NCBI GenBank assembly: GCA_026389455.1
Contig: JAPLHV010000071.1
Coordinates: 1-54,338, forward strand
Direction: 5' to 3'
Length of the DNA: 54,338 bases
Source: Coprothermobacterota bacterium
GTDB taxonomy: Bacteria; Caldisericota; JANLFM01
Below are positions 8,631 to 17,886 of the stretch, piece after piece (within the stretch, counting starts at the first letter, position 1; the number at the start of each line of letters is the position of its first letter). A program made the translations under genes and the position numbers. Under the pieces are notes generated by a model. The model was not told the origin of the DNA, searched no databases, and worked only from the letters and a program-made list of their open reading frames with translations.

Positions 8631-10013
8631 TCACGATCCCTTGGTGGGTGAAAGCTGATGAAGCGACAACCCCTCCAGATCTTCGAACGCCTCCATCACT
8701 GCCTCAGAGAGGGTTGGGTGCGAGAAGACCGCCTGGCGAAGCCCGTTCAGCGTCGCGCCTGCCTGCATCAGCGTGGAGACCTCCTGCACCAGATCCGAGG
8801 CGCCGGCGCCGATGATGTGCGCACCTAGGATCTCCCCGGACGCACTGGCCACGATCTTGGCTTCCCCAGCCGTCTCCCCGATGGCTTGAGCCTTTCCCAA
8901 GGCTCGATAGGGGAAACGCCCCACGCGGACCTCGCCCAGGCGCGCCAGCGCTTCCCGCTCGGTGAGGCCGACACGACCGATCTCAGGCGAAGTGAAAATA
9001 GCCCAGGGCGCCTTCTCATAATTGATGGGGGTGGCCTGCCCCAACATCTCGTCCACCGCCACCTTGCCCTCTGCCGAGGCGACATGAGCCAGCAGGAGTC
9101 CGCCGATGACATCGCCGGCCGCGTAGATTCCGGTGACATTGGTGCGCATGCGGCCATCGGTCTCGATCTCTCCTTTCCCCCCCAATCGAACGCCCAGCTC
9201 CTCCAAGCCCAACCCGCGGCTGTGGAGCAGACGACCGATGGAGACGAAAAGATAGTCCCCCTCTAGAACCTTCCCTTGCGGGAGGAACAGCTTCACCCCA
9301 TCGCTTCCCTCCTCCATCCCTTCCACCTTCACCCCCGGCAGGAATTGGATCTTGCGCCGGCGCATCTCCCGTTCCAAGAGACGGGAGATGTCCTCATCCT
9401 CCCCCGGAAGAGCCCTCGGCATTAACTCCACGAGGGTCACCTGGACCCCCAACATGGAGAAGAAAAAGCCCATCTCGCATCCTGCCGCGCCGGCTCCCAG
9501 CACCAATAAACGCTTGGGAAGGTCGGTCAGGGAAAGGATATGGTCGGTAGAGAGGACACGCCGCCCGGAGAGGGGGAAGCCGGGCAATGTGGATGGGGAG
9601 GAGCCGGTGGCGACAAGCAAGCGCTTGGCCTCGACCTGCTCCCCGTTAACCTCAATCAGGCCAGGGGCGAGAACTCGCGCATCACCGCGGAGAAGCGTCA
9701 CTTGGCTGCCCTTGAAGAGGCTTTCCACCCCCTTGCGCATCAGCTCGACGACCCTCTCCTTCCGCTGGACGATAGCGGGAAGGTTGGGGGAAGCGCGGCC
9801 ATCCAGGTCGATGCCGAACTCTTTTGCGCGCAGAATGCGCTCGTAAGTCTCCCCAGAAGCAATGAGCGCCTTGGAGGGGATGCAACCGCGATTCAGGCAG
9901 ACGCCGCCCACCTGGTCTTTCTCCACTACTGCCACTTTCATCCCTTTGCGGGCTCCATAAAGCGCAGCCACATAACCGGCCGGACCGGCGCCGATGACGA
10001 TCAAGTCGAACAA
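8631..10013 (-). CDS. lpdA: Dihydrolipoyl dehydrogenase
   Basis: A 460-residue flavoprotein that reoxidises dihydrolipoamide with NAD+, the E3 component of 2-oxoacid dehydrogenase or glycine-cleavage complexes. The FAD motif GAGPAG is at 8-13, the redox disulfide pair is Cys39 and Cys44 in GGVCLNRGCIPSK, the NAD motif is GAGAAG at about 180, and the catalytic His-Glu pair is in HPTLSE near the C terminus. No E1, E2 or lipoylation gene is adjacent, so its partner complex is elsewhere. TTG start about seven bases behind GAGGAGGG. It is transcribed away from the Fe-S scaffold gene; the 100-bp space between them holds a single 17-mer repeat. Confidence 0.95.
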   Translation of the reverse strand: MFDLIVIGAGPAGYVAALYGARKGMKVAVVEKDQVGGVCLNRGCIPSKALIASGETYERILRAKEFGIDLDGRASPNLPAIVQRKERVVELMRKGVESLFKGSQVTLLRGDARVLAPGLIEVNGEQVEAKRLLVATGSSPSTLPGFPLSGRRVLSTDHILSLTDLPKRLLVLGAGAAGCEMGFFFSMLGVQVTLVELMPRALPGEDEDISRLLEREMRRRKIQFLPGVKVEGMEEGSDGVKLFLPQGKVLEGDYLFVSIGRLLHSRGLGLEELGVRLGGKGEIETDGRMRTNVTGIYAAGDVIGGLLLAHVASAEGKVAVDEMLGQATPINYEKAPWAIFTSPEIGRVGLTEREALARLGEVRVGRFPYRALGKAQAIGETAGEAKIVASASGEILGAHIIGAGASDLVQEVSTLMQAGATLNGLRQAVFSHPTLSEAVMEAFEDLEGLSLHQLSPTKGS

Positions 10014-10046
10014 AGGTATCCCTCCTCAGAGTTGGGAATTAGTTAC

Positions 10047-10063
10047 CAGCCTGCGGCAGCATG
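10047..10063 (-). repeat. Single minus-sense copy of the 17-mer repeat
   Basis: CAGCCTGCGGCAGCATG, identical to copies at 691, 4085 and 13111, placed in the divergent promoter region between lpd and the Fe-S scaffold gene. Confidence 0.8.
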
Positions 10064-10112
10064 TCAACCAGGAAAAATGTTATCATGAATGGCCAATAAG
10101 AAAGGAACGAAA

Positions 10113-10514
10113 ATGAGTATAGGATATAGCGCGAAAGTCATGGAGCACTTCCTTCAGCCTCATAATATGGGTGAAATCGCAGATGCGGACGGCATCGGCG
10201 AGGTCGGCAACCCAGTTTGCGGGGATGTGATGAGGTTAATGATCAAGGTGGAAGACGAAAAGATTACTGATATAAAGTTTCAGACCTTCGGCTGTGGGGC
10301 AGCCATTGCCACCAGCTCGATGGTCACCGAGCTGGTCAAGGGCAAGACCTTGGATGAAGCCGAGCAAATCTCCAACCAGGCAGTGATCAAAGCGCTAGGT
10401 GGACTCCCTCCAGCCAAGATTCACTGTTCGGTGCTGGCCGAGGAAGCGCTGCAGGCAGCCATCGCCGATTACCGCAGCAAGCATCCCGCGGAGCCGGCCG
10501 TCACGGAAAGCTGA
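10113..10514 (+). CDS. Iron-sulfur cluster assembly scaffold (IscU/NifU N-domain)
   Basis: A 133-residue U-type scaffold on which [Fe-S] clusters are built from cysteine-desulfurase sulfur. The three cluster-binding cysteines are Cys36 (in GNPVCGD), Cys61 (in FGCGAA) and Cys105 (in KIHCSVLAEEA); Asp38, which promotes cluster release in the family, is present. The start at 10113 follows AAAGGA by six bases; an in-frame ATG at 10089 would add eight residues. No iscS is next to it. A three-unit 18-bp repeat array separates it from def. Confidence 0.92.
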   Translation: MSIGYSAKVMEHFLQPHNMGEIADADGIGEVGNPVCGDVMRLMIKVEDEKITDIKFQTFGCGAAIATSSMVTELVKGKTLDEAEQISNQAVIKALGGLPPAKIHCSVLAEEALQAAIADYRSKHPAEPAVTES

Positions 10515-10551
10515 GCTTTGCTGGGGATCGGCAGAAACGATGCAGAACGCC

Positions 10552-10605
10552 CTGCCGGGAGCTGTCACCCTGCCGGGGGCTGTCATGCTTCCGGGAGTTG
10601 AACTG
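10552..10605 (+). repeat. 18-bp-period array, three forward units
   Basis: Units at 10552, 10570 and 10588: CTGCCGGGAGCTGTCACC, CTGCCGGGGGCTGTCATG and the degenerate CTTCCGGGAGTTGAACTG. Lies between the scaffold gene and def, in the same orientation as both. Confidence 0.85.
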
Positions 10606-10638
10606 TTGCAAAGGGTAGGCGAAGAGGCTGAGGTCTAA

Positions 10639-11175
10639 ATGAAGATCCTTTCAGTCCCTAATCCGCTCCTGCGAAAAAAGTCGAAGGCCTTGCGAGAAGT
10701 CACCGCCCAGACACGCAAATTGATCGAGAAACTGATCTCGACATTGCGCGAAGATCCGCTTGGGATCGGTTTGGCAGCTCCCCAGGTGGGAGTCTTGGAG
10801 CAGGTCATCATCGTCGATCGCAACGTCGGACAAGAGGAAGAAGATCTTGTCGCCCTGGTCAATCCGCGCGTCATCGCCCACCGTGGAAAAGAGTCTCGCC
10901 AAGAGGGCTGTCTCAGCGTTCCAGGCTTCTATGCGCCTGTTCAGCGATCGAGTTGGGTAAAAGTGAAAGCCCTCTCCAAGGAAGGGAAGCCATTCGAACT
11001 GGCCGGGGACGGGATGTTGGCCCGGGTTCTACAACATGAGATCGACCACCTTCATGGGATCCTCTTCATCGATCGGGTGGCCGATTGGCAAGCTTGCGAG
11101 TTGAACGAGAGCTGCCCCTACACGCCCCAACGGGTCAAGGAGCTGGCGCATGGTGGAACCCCAAAGAGCATCTGA
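10639..11175 (+). CDS. def: Peptide deformylase
   Basis: A 178-residue metallohydrolase that removes the formyl group from nascent proteins. All three family motifs are present: [10 protein letters not shown] at 42-51, EGCLSVPG at about 92-99 with the metal-binding Cys, and QHEIDHLHG at about 134 with both metal-binding His and the catalytic Glu. A C-terminal tail of about 25 residues ([16 protein letters not shown]) goes beyond the core. Its last 26 bases overlap the MoxR gene, suggesting translational coupling. The usual partner fmt is not in the window. Confidence 0.95.
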   Translation: MKILSVPNPLLRKKSKALREVTAQTRKLIEKLISTLREDPLGIGLAAPQVGVLEQVIIVDRNVGQEEEDLVALVNPRVIAHRGKESRQEGCLSVPGFYAPVQRSSWVKVKALSKEGKPFELAGDGMLARVLQHEIDHLHGILFIDRVADWQACELNESCPYTPQRVKELAHGGTPKSI

Positions 11176-12157
11176 GCTAGCCGGCCGTGTGCTGGCCAAC
11201 ATCGAGCGCGTCATCATCGGCAAGCGGGAGACGATCCGTCTTGCTTTAGCGGCCGTCTTTGCCGGCGGTCACATCCTGATGGAAGATGTGCCGGGAGTGG
11301 GAAAGACGATCCTCTGTCGGGCCTTGGCCCGCTCTTTCGGCTGTACCTTTCGTCGTCTGCAGTTCACCCCTGACCTGCTTCCCACCGATGTTACCGGACT
11401 CAATGTTTTCAATCAGCAGAACCAGTCTTTCGAGTTTCGCCCAGGCCCTCTCTTCAGTCAGTTCCTCTTGGCCGACGAGATCAACCGAGCCACGCCCAAG
11501 ACTCAGTCAGCCTTGCTGGAAGCGATGGGGGAGCAGCAGGTTTCCATCGATGGGATCACCTACCCCCTGCCTCAACCTTTCCTCGTGCTGGCCACCGAGA
11601 ACCCGATCGAGTATGAGGGCACTTTCCCCTTGCCTGAAGCACAGATCGACCGCTTCCTGGTTCGTTTACAGATGGGTTACCCAACCGCCTCCGAGGAAGC
11701 CGAGATGCTGGAGCGCCTCCGCTGCGAGCATCCCATCCACACCTTGAAGCCGGTTGCGGACCCCGAGGAGCTATGTCAAGCGCAGCGGCAAGCTAGACTG
11801 GTGCGCGTCGATGAGACCATCCTGGCTTACATCGTAGCCCTCGCTGAAGCCACCCGCCGCCACGAGGACATCTACCTGGGAGCCAGTCCCCGCGCCAGCC
11901 TCGCCCTGATGCAGACCAGTCAAGCTTGGGCCTTGGGGTGCGGACGCTCTTTCGTCCTTCCGGATGACGTCAAGTTTTCGGCGCCGGTGGTGCTGCCGCA
12001 CCGTCTGATCCTCAAGACCGAAGCCCGCTTGCGCGGAGAGGACGCCATCCACCTGATAGAAGAGATCCTCCAAGTCACTCCCCTCCCTTTAGGCGCAGAT
12101 CACCCCCGCGAAAACGAGGGGAAGCCACCTGTAACCGCCCCAGAGAGCATGCCCTAA
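11150..12157 (+). CDS. MoxR family AAA+ ATPase
   Basis: A 335-residue MoxR-type ATPase, a chaperone-like family usually helping von Willebrand-domain proteins mature. Walker A is EDVPGVGKT at about 45, Walker B is LLADEINR at about 108, and the sensor region reads [23 protein letters not shown]. The C-terminal lid ([11 protein letters not shown]) is intact. MoxR genes are normally followed by DUF58/VWA genes; here the next gene is convergent and overlaps by four bases, so the partner is missing. ATG at 11150 lies inside def. Confidence 0.9.
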   Translation: MVEPQRASELAGRVLANIERVIIGKRETIRLALAAVFAGGHILMEDVPGVGKTILCRALARSFGCTFRRLQFTPDLLPTDVTGLNVFNQQNQSFEFRPGPLFSQFLLADEINRATPKTQSALLEAMGEQQVSIDGITYPLPQPFLVLATENPIEYEGTFPLPEAQIDRFLVRLQMGYPTASEEAEMLERLRCEHPIHTLKPVADPEELCQAQRQARLVRVDETILAYIVALAEATRRHEDIYLGASPRASLALMQTSQAWALGCGRSFVLPDDVKFSAPVVLPHRLILKTEARLRGEDAIHLIEEILQVTPLPLGADHPRENEGKPPVTAPESMP

Positions 12158-12987
12158 GAAGCAGCCTCGAGCTGACGCCAAGCGTCCTGAAGGAGCATAG
12201 CGTCTCCCTCCCGGTTGGGGCTCTCGCACACCACTCGCCCCCTCGCCCCTACGTCCCGCAAGGCTTGCAGCATCGCCCCATAAGGGAAGTCCGAATCGGC
12301 CAAGTTGAGATGGTTGCGCTCTCCCGCTGCCGTGTACTGCATGCCGGAAAGATGAATATGAAGTTCTTGCAGGGCGGAAGCTCCCAGGACCGTTCCGATC
12401 CGCTCCAGGTCGCGCCGGAAATCTGCCGCTTCATGGTACTGTTTGCGGGCGTGAAGGTGAGAGAAATCGAAACAGGCGGACAGTCCGGGGGTCTCGACGA
12501 CCAACTGCAGCGTTTCCTCCAAAGAACCGAACTGTCCGTGTTTGCCCGTCGTCTCGCACCGCAAGCGAGAATGAATTCCTGCTGCCTGTAGGTCTTTAAT
12601 CAGCTTGGCTAGTTCTCTTTGCACCTTGGCGAAGGTCGTCTGCGGAGAGTCTCCCTGGTAAAAACCGGGGTGAAAGACGATATCCGTTGCCCCCGCCAGG
12701 TAACCGATCCGCGCAGCAGCGCTGAGACGCTTGTGCGAAGCCTCCATGATCCCGGGATCATGGGCGTTGAAGTTCAGATAATAGGGAGCATGAACGGACA
12801 GAGAGATGTCTAAAGCAGCCGCTTTCTGCTGTACCAAGCCGGCCATCTTCTCTCCCATCGTCACTCTTTGCACGAACTCCATCTCCATACAGCCCAAGCT
12901 CAATGAAGAAAGCGCTTCCAAGCCGGACAGGGTGGAGGCGTCCTTGGCTTGAAGGGGAACGCCTGCGGTCCCGAATCGCATCGACAT
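12154..12987 (-). CDS. TIM-barrel protein, endonuclease IV / sugar isomerase-like
   Basis: A 277-residue TIM-barrel protein of the AP endonuclease 2 superfamily. Several metal-ligand neighbourhoods of deoxyribonuclease IV are recognisable: [23 protein letters not shown] (Glu), FDFSHLHAR (Asp and His), LHIHLSG, and the final VVCESPN (Glu). The match to true Nfo is imperfect, so it may be a diverged AP endonuclease or a sugar-phosphate isomerase/epimerase of the same fold. It converges on the MoxR gene with a four-base overlap. No clear Shine-Dalgarno precedes ATG 12987; ATG 12981 is close by. Confidence 0.75.
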   Translation of the reverse strand: MSMRFGTAGVPLQAKDASTLSGLEALSSLSLGCMEMEFVQRVTMGEKMAGLVQQKAAALDISLSVHAPYYLNFNAHDPGIMEASHKRLSAAARIGYLAGATDIVFHPGFYQGDSPQTTFAKVQRELAKLIKDLQAAGIHSRLRCETTGKHGQFGSLEETLQLVVETPGLSACFDFSHLHARKQYHEAADFRRDLERIGTVLGASALQELHIHLSGMQYTAAGERNHLNLADSDFPYGAMLQALRDVGARGRVVCESPNREGDAMLLQDAWRQLEAAS

Positions 12988-13182
12988 AGGTCATTGTATC
13001 AGTAGACAAGTAATTTAGTAGTTTAGCAGTCAAGTAGTTTAGTGATCTAGTCAGTTCGAAGAGTCAAGGTCTGTTTTGAAGGTTCTTTCTCAAACTGAGT
13101 GGGTACAGAACAGCCTGCGGCAGCATGTCTAGTAAGGGCAAACAAAGTCTCTGGGATTATCAAGGCTGACGACAACAAGTCA

Positions 13183-13233
13183 ACTTGCGGCAGCTCGATA
13201 GCTCCCGGCAGGTCGATAGCCCCCGGCAGGGCG
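13183..13233 (-). repeat. 18-bp-period array, minus-sense
   Basis: Units start at 13183, 13201 and 13219, exactly 18 bp apart, the first degenerate (ACTTGCGGCAGCTCGATA). A single 17-mer copy is at 13111-13127. Confidence 0.8.
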
Positions 13234-13274
13234 TCCTGGAGAATGAGGCATCACTATGCCGAGACAGCCCGTGC

Positions 13275-13301
13275 GTGGGCGGGTTTGAAACCCGCCCCTA
13301 C
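13275..13301. repeat. 29-bp palindromic repeat, copy 3
   Basis: Same palindrome as 901-929 with GTGGGCGGG as left arm and CCCGCCCCTAC as right arm. Confidence 0.8.
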
Positions 13302-13547
13302 GAGAACCGCTCCGGCGTAACTTACCCCTGGGACCGTGGCGCCCCAGTGCGGCAAATCTGGGACCGAGACCATTCCTGCGACTGTCGGCTTTCCTGGGAC
13401 CATTCCTAGGATTGTCGGCTTTCCTGGGACCGCCGCACCCCAGTGCGGCATCAGCATTGATCAGACGGAAGACAATCGCTATGGGGAGCAACCAGCCCGA
13501 GGGTGACACTCTCGCGGCTATCTGCCTCACTTCGACACAGGACTCCC

Positions 13548-13679
13548 TGCCGGGGGCTGTCTAGCTGCCGGGGGCTGTCTAGCTGCCGGGGGCTGTCTAG
13601 CTGCCGGGGGCTATTCAGCTCGGAACAGTCTGCGGCAGGATATTAGTCTGCGGCAGCATATCAGTCTGCGGCAGCAAGT
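13548..13679. repeat. Longest 18-bp-period array: four forward then three variant units
   Basis: Four forward units at 13548, 13566, 13584 and 13602 (CTGCCGGGGGCTGTCTAG, last with TATTCAG), then three units of a different variant at 13628, 13646 and 13664 (AGTCTGCGGCAGCATATC type), also 18 bp apart. The TAG in the spacer would stop translation in the phase used inside genes; this array is intergenic. Confidence 0.9.
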
Positions 13680-13917
13680 TCTCTGCCACAATAGGCATTG
13701 GAACAAATGCTGGCAGAGCTGAAGGAGAATACCCAAGATATCGATGCTGTTCAGACGCGGGGCGGTGGATCAAAGAGAAGAGGATGCCGCACTGGGGCGC
13801 CGCGGTCCCAGGGGGAGCGAAACAGGCGAGGATGCCGCACTGGGGCGCCGCGGTCCCAGGGGGAGCGCTGAGATGGCATGATAACAAGATCAATTGCGGC
13901 ATCCTGTAGAAGACATG

Positions 13918-14167
13918 CTGCCGCAGGCTGGGTACAAACAGCCTGGTTCAGGCAACCAAGGCAAAGGCTCGCGGCGCCAGAATCTTCAAGAACCTGAAGA
14001 CCAGCATCGCTATGAACACCCTGCCGGGGGCTATTTACAGGGAAGCTGGAAGACGGTAAGGCAGGATTACCCACTTGAAATGAAAAAGAACCGTTTTGAT
14101 CTTACTCAGGCACTTAACCACTCAGCCACTTAGCTGCTGAATCTAGCAGACATGCTGCCGCAGGCTG
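13918..14167 (+). repeat. Three dispersed forward repeat units
   Basis: CTGCCGCAGGCTG at 13918-13930, CTGCCGGGGGCTATTTACAG at 14021-14040 and CATGCTGCCGCAGGCTG at 14151-14167. The first two belong to the reverse-oriented composite block that matches 35890-36060. Confidence 0.75.
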
Positions 14168-14232
14168 ATTACTTTAACTTGAACCCCATCCTCTTTGTGC
14201 GTACACTGGCCTAAACGACCGGAAAGGGATCA

Positions 14233-14805
14233 ATGAACGAAAGAGAGGAAGCTCACGGACCGCCCGACCGCTGCGCGATCGTCCGTCGAGGGCGCTTGAT
14301 AGTCTTCACCGGCGACGGCAAGGGCAAAACCACGGCTGCTCTTGGCTTGGCACTGAGGGCTGTCGGCCACCGGATGCGCGTCCAAGTGTTGCAGTTTCTC
14401 AAGGCCGAGCGCAGTGGTGAGATGGAGGCAGCGACCATGCTTGATCCATATTTAGAGATCCATTTGGTGGGCGCCGGATTTGTCTTCAAGGAGCGCCCCG
14501 AGGATCTGCCGATGCACCGCGCGGCAGCGCTGAACGGCTTGAGCTTAGCCCGCCGATCTCTATGCTCAGCGAATTGGCAAATCCTCATCTTGGATGAGAT
14601 TTTCCCTACCATCACCTACGATCTCCTCTCCTTAGAAGAGGTCTTGGCCCTGCTTAGAGAAAAACCCCCCGACCTACATCTGATCCTCACCGGGCGAGGC
14701 GCCCCGAATGAGATCGTGGAGTTAGCTGACACTGTTTCGGAGATCCATGAGGTCAAGCATGGCTGGCGGCAAGGGATCGCCGCTTGTTCCGGGATTGAGT
14801 TCTAG
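14233..14805 (+). CDS. cobO: Cob(I)yrinic acid a,c-diamide adenosyltransferase (CobO/BtuR type)
   Basis: A 190-residue cytosolic enzyme that adenosylates cob(I)alamin or its precursors with ATP. The family P-loop GDGKGKTTAA is at 27-36, followed by the RVQVLQFLK strand, LILDEIFPT (Walker B-like) and LILTGRGAP. Length matches CobO/BtuR. Shine-Dalgarno AAAGG is close to the ATG. No other cobalamin gene is in the window except the loosely related histidine phosphatase at 1125, and no cobalamin riboswitch was recognised upstream. An SLH gene starts one base after its stop. Confidence 0.92.
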   Translation: MNEREEAHGPPDRCAIVRRGRLIVFTGDGKGKTTAALGLALRAVGHRMRVQVLQFLKAERSGEMEAATMLDPYLEIHLVGAGFVFKERPEDLPMHRAAALNGLSLARRSLCSANWQILILDEIFPTITYDLLSLEEVLALLREKPPDLHLILTGRGAPNEIVELADTVSEIHEVKHGWRQGIAACSGIEF

Positions 14806-14806
14806 G

Positions 14807-16006
14807 ATGAGCCGGCTCCTCCCCTTGCTGCTTGTCGCGCTGGTTCTGCTCACCCTGGCAGGGGGGGCTTCAACTTTGGCCGAGGGCGAGGATTTTCGTC
14901 TGTTGCTGCTCCCCTCTTCGGTGGAATTGGGCCCCGACTCGGAAGCTTCGGTGACAGTGATCCTGTTGGGGGAAAGCCAAACCTCCGTTTCCTTGGCCGT
15001 CAACGGCTTGCCCGCCGGTATCTCCGCCTTGATCAACCCTAACACCCTGACCCTTCCGGGAGTCGCCATCTTAACCTTGAGCACAGCTCCGCCTTATGTC
15101 CCTGGTTCTTACACGCTTGAGATCACCGCCTCGGCGGCCGGCCAGTTGAAGGTACTCCCCTTGACGATTTCCAACAAAAAGAGCTTGGAGCTTTCTCCAG
15201 CCGCTCCTTATGCCTACACGTGGGAAACAGGGACCGCCACGCTTGATTTCTTCCTCTACGATGACTCCTCCACCTCTAGCCCGGCTCTCACCCTGGAGAC
15301 ATCCCAGCTCGTCAGCTACCAATTCTCACCCCCACGCGCCGTAGCGGCAGAGACCTTTCAAAGCACCCTCACCATCACCCCTCAATTCAGCAAACCTGGC
15401 GTCTATCCGATGAAAGCCCAAGCCGGCAGCGCGAAGGGCCAGGCGCAAGCGGTTTTCTCCTTTATCCTCCTTTTCCCCGACACGCGCGGACATTGGGGAT
15501 CCTCTGCCATCGCCCAGTTGCTTCCGCCAGGGATCCTCTCTGGATACCCGGACGGCACCTTCCAACCCGAGAGCCCTTTGACCCGCGCTGAGATGGCCAA
15601 GATCCTCTCCCTCGGCTTTGAACTCCCACTGACTCGAAGTGATACGCTCCTCTTCCGCGACCTGGAGCCCGGCTACTGGGCAACTCCCTATATTGAACGT
15701 TTATGGAAAGCACAGATTGTGGAGGGATATCCGGATGGGGGTTACCACCCGACCGCTCCCGTAACCCGCGCCGAACTGGCCGCTATGATCAATCGAGTCT
15801 TCCAATGGCCCTCCATACCTGCCAACTACGCTCCGACTTTTACCGATTTAAGCGCCAGTGACTGGGCGTTCCTGCCGATCGAGTCAGGCGCCTGGCAGGG
15901 AGCTTGGGATGGCTACCCGGACGGCTCCTTCCGTCCACAATCTTTTGCCACCAGAGCTGAAGTGGCAGCGTTGGTTGCCCGCCTGCTCCCATCACCGCCA
16001 AATTGA
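14807..16006 (+). CDS. Secreted protein with C-terminal triple SLH domain
   Basis: A 399-residue exported protein. ATG 14807, one base after the cobO stop, gives a clean signal peptide (MSRLLPLLLVALVLLTLAGG), so it is preferred over an upstream ATG at 14747. About 30-220 is beta-rich with an NEW3-like pattern (GLPAGISALINPNTLTL, GSYTLEITASAAG). Three S-layer-homology repeats follow at about 225-395, each with the GYPDG turn and a TRAE helix (LTRAEMAKIL, VTRAELAAMI, ATRAEVAALV). SLH domains bind pyruvylated secondary wall polymer, which the 25-35 kb locus could make. The third repeat starts with an aberrant WQGAWDGYPDG. Coupling to cobO is positional only. Confidence 0.9.
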   Translation: MSRLLPLLLVALVLLTLAGGASTLAEGEDFRLLLLPSSVELGPDSEASVTVILLGESQTSVSLAVNGLPAGISALINPNTLTLPGVAILTLSTAPPYVPGSYTLEITASAAGQLKVLPLTISNKKSLELSPAAPYAYTWETGTATLDFFLYDDSSTSSPALTLETSQLVSYQFSPPRAVAAETFQSTLTITPQFSKPGVYPMKAQAGSAKGQAQAVFSFILLFPDTRGHWGSSAIAQLLPPGILSGYPDGTFQPESPLTRAEMAKILSLGFELPLTRSDTLLFRDLEPGYWATPYIERLWKAQIVEGYPDGGYHPTAPVTRAELAAMINRVFQWPSIPANYAPTFTDLSASDWAFLPIESGAWQGAWDGYPDGSFRPQSFATRAEVAALVARLLPSPPN

Positions 16007-16055
16007 CAGCCCAAAAGGCTTCGTCTATAGTCTAGGCACTTGCAGCAGGCGCCGT

Positions 16056-16132
16056 CGGGGTGTGGCTCAGTTTGGTAGAGCGCTTGGTTCGGGACCAAGA
16101 GGTCGTCGGTTCAAATCCGGCCGCCCCGACCA
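16056..16132 (+). tRNA. tRNA-Pro (anticodon CGG), CCA encoded
   Basis: A 77-base cloverleaf: acceptor CGGGGTG pairs with CGCCCCG, the anticodon stem CTTGG/CCAAG encloses loop TTCGGGA with anticodon CGG, and the T arm is GTCGG-TTCAAAT-CCGGC. A discriminator A and a genomic CCA end the gene. Confidence 0.95.
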
Positions 16133-16139
16133 CTCTGGA

Positions 16140-16260
16140 AAACAGTAATCAAGTGGGGCAGTGGCTAAGTGGTTAAGTAGCTAAGTGGATTAGTGGCTAA
16201 GTAGGACAGTAGGTCACTGGTTCACTGAATCACTTAGTCACTTGATTTCTATGCGGAAAC
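16140..16260. repeat. Low-complexity AAGTGG/TTAAGT-type repeat
   Basis: Between the tRNA and the decarboxylase gene, short units like TAAGTGGTTAAGTAGC alternate on both senses. Related wording occurs at 13005-13060 and 14100-14135. A small hairpin (CCCGC-AAAA-GCGGG) follows at 16276-16289. No gene is seen. Confidence 0.55.
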
Positions 16261-16377
16261 ATGGCTATTCCCGCAAAAGCGGGGGTTTGGTCGCGCTTTC
16301 CTCTTGCAAAAGCCGGCGCCCGCGATAATATATCTCCGGTTAGTCGGGCATTCTATGAAAGAAGGTGATAAAACAAC

Positions 16378-17886
16378 GTGGTAATCAGCGCCATCTGTCC
16401 TTCATTGGAGAGCATTCCGACGAGGGACGCCCTATGCACCCAGCAAGATATTCCCCTCTTAGAGGGGTTGCTTGAACATATCCAGAGAGGGGCCAGCCGC
16501 TTCCATGTGCCGGGACACAAAGGCCACTTCGGCGTGCCATCCCCACTGCTGGAAGCTCTTGGACCAGCCGTCTTCCGAATGGATCTTACTGAGCTGGATC
16601 CGATCGACCATCTGCAGAAACCGCACTGGATCATCGCCCAAGCGCAGGATTTGGCGGCCGAGGCCTTCGCCGCTGATAAAACATTCTTCTTAGTTAACGG
16701 CAGCACCTCAGGCGTCGTCACAATGCTGCTGTCGTCCTTGAGCGATGGCGATGAGGTGATCCTTTCCCGTACATCGCACCGCTCCGCTTATGGCGGGCTA
16801 ATCCTGAGCGGGGCGATTCCCCACTACATTCATGCCCCCTATCAAAACGAGATGGGGATTCCCGGCCAGATCACTTCTTACCTGATGGAGACCTCTCTGC
16901 GCAAACATCGCGGCGCCAAGGCCGTGCTGGTGACCTCCCCCAATTACTACGGCCTCTCCGCGGACTCCCGCGCCCTCGCTGAACTGGTCCATGCTCACGG
17001 CTTGCCGTACCTCCAGGATGAGGCGCACGGGGCGCACTTCACCTTCCACCCCCACTTCGAGGAGCCGGCTATGAAAGCTGGCGCCGACATGGTTGTGCAT
17101 AGCGCCCACAAGACGCTGGGCAGCCTGACGCAGTCCTCTCTGCTGCACTGGCATTGCGGACGTATTCCTTTAGAACGCGTCCGCTCCGTATTACGGATGA
17201 TGCAGAGCACTTCCCCCTCTTACCTTCTCACCGCTTCCTTGGACGCCGCCCGTTGGCAGATGGCTAACTTCGGCCAGGAGCTGTGGGAAAGAGCCATCGA
17301 GCTGGCTGAGATGGCCCGACAGGAGATCAATGCGATGTCTCCTTTGCGTTGCTTCGGTGAAGAGGTCGTGGGCCAGGCTGGAGCGCATGCCCTGGACCCC
17401 ACTAAATTGACGATTCACTTCCAGCAGTTGGGAATCACTGGTTACCACGCCCTCGATCTGCTGCGCGAGCAAGGGGTGGAAGTGGAGATGGGCGATCCGT
17501 GGAATGTGCTGGCCATCGTCACTGCCGGGGACACCGAAGAAAGCATCGCTTCCCTTTTGAATGGCCTGCGAGTTATCCTTGAGTCAGCGTCCGGAGACCC
17601 TTCCCGCTGCAAACGCCCACCGATGGGGATGCCTCCGATCCCCCGTCAACTGCTTTCCCCGCGCGAGGCCTTCTTCGCTGCGAGCAAGCGCATCCCGTTG
17701 CAAGAGGCGACAGGACGCGCCTGCGCTGAGACCATCACTCCCTACCCCCCCGGCATCCCGATTATCTGTCCCGGGGAAGAGATCGACGTAGGGATCATCG
17801 ACTACACCTTGCAGTTGAAGGACTACGGGGCAGATATCCATGGAGCGGAAGACGAGACCTTGGAATGGGTGCGTGTGATCTCCTGA
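16378..17886 (+). CDS. PLP-dependent Orn/Lys/Arg decarboxylase family protein
   Basis: A 502-residue fold-type I decarboxylase of the short Gram-positive type (SpeA/YaaO-like), which makes polyamine precursors from basic amino acids. Seen: HVPGHKG near residue 45, FLVNGSTSGV (PLP phosphate region), the aspartate region YLQDEAHGAHF, and the Schiff-base lysine in HSAHKTLGSLTQSS at about 245. Substrate (Arg, Lys or Orn) cannot be decided. GTG start behind GAAGGTGAT. Its last 22 bases overlap rpiB, beginning the long plus-strand run. In many Bacillota this gene sits beside tmk/holB instead, so its place here is unusual. Confidence 0.9.
   Translation: MVISAICPSLESIPTRDALCTQQDIPLLEGLLEHIQRGASRFHVPGHKGHFGVPSPLLEALGPAVFRMDLTELDPIDHLQKPHWIIAQAQDLAAEAFAADKTFFLVNGSTSGVVTMLLSSLSDGDEVILSRTSHRSAYGGLILSGAIPHYIHAPYQNEMGIPGQITSYLMETSLRKHRGAKAVLVTSPNYYGLSADSRALAELVHAHGLPYLQDEAHGAHFTFHPHFEEPAMKAGADMVVHSAHKTLGSLTQSSLLHWHCGRIPLERVRSVLRMMQSTSPSYLLTASLDAARWQMANFGQELWERAIELAEMARQEINAMSPLRCFGEEVVGQAGAHALDPTKLTIHFQQLGITGYHALDLLREQGVEVEMGDPWNVLAIVTAGDTEESIASLLNGLRVILESASGDPSRCKRPPMGMPPIPRQLLSPREAFFAASKRIPLQEATGRACAETITPYPPGIPIICPGEEIDVGIIDYTLQLKDYGADIHGAEDETLEWVRVIS

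Larger units (their letters stand above)
12988..14232. repeat. Composite intergenic repeat island 3 (1.2 kb, no gene)
   Basis: No gene is supported here. Contents in order: a TAGTTTAG-rich low-complexity stretch (13005-13060); a block shared with island 2 (13085-13200); a minus-sense array (13183-13233); a palindrome (13275-13301); copies of the GGGACCGCGGCGCCCC element (13330-13460); a long forward array and a variant array (13548-13679); two direct copies of a roughly 40-bp GGGACC element in reverse sense (about 13779-13868); and a reverse-oriented counterpart of island 4 (about 13885-14105). Small frames here only translate repeats. Confidence 0.75.

Noticed and set aside
13548-13679. Regularly spaced repeats that could be taken for a CRISPR array
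   Set aside because: Unit is only 18 bp with 6-7 base spacers that recur between loci; no cas genes; the same units occur in coding DNA.
13180-14133. Several 80-116 codon frames in island 3
   Set aside because: They translate repeats only and have no ribosome sites or family similarity.
14168-14232. A cobalamin riboswitch in front of cobO
   Set aside because: Only about 65 bases between the last repeat and the start, without the conserved B12-box wording.
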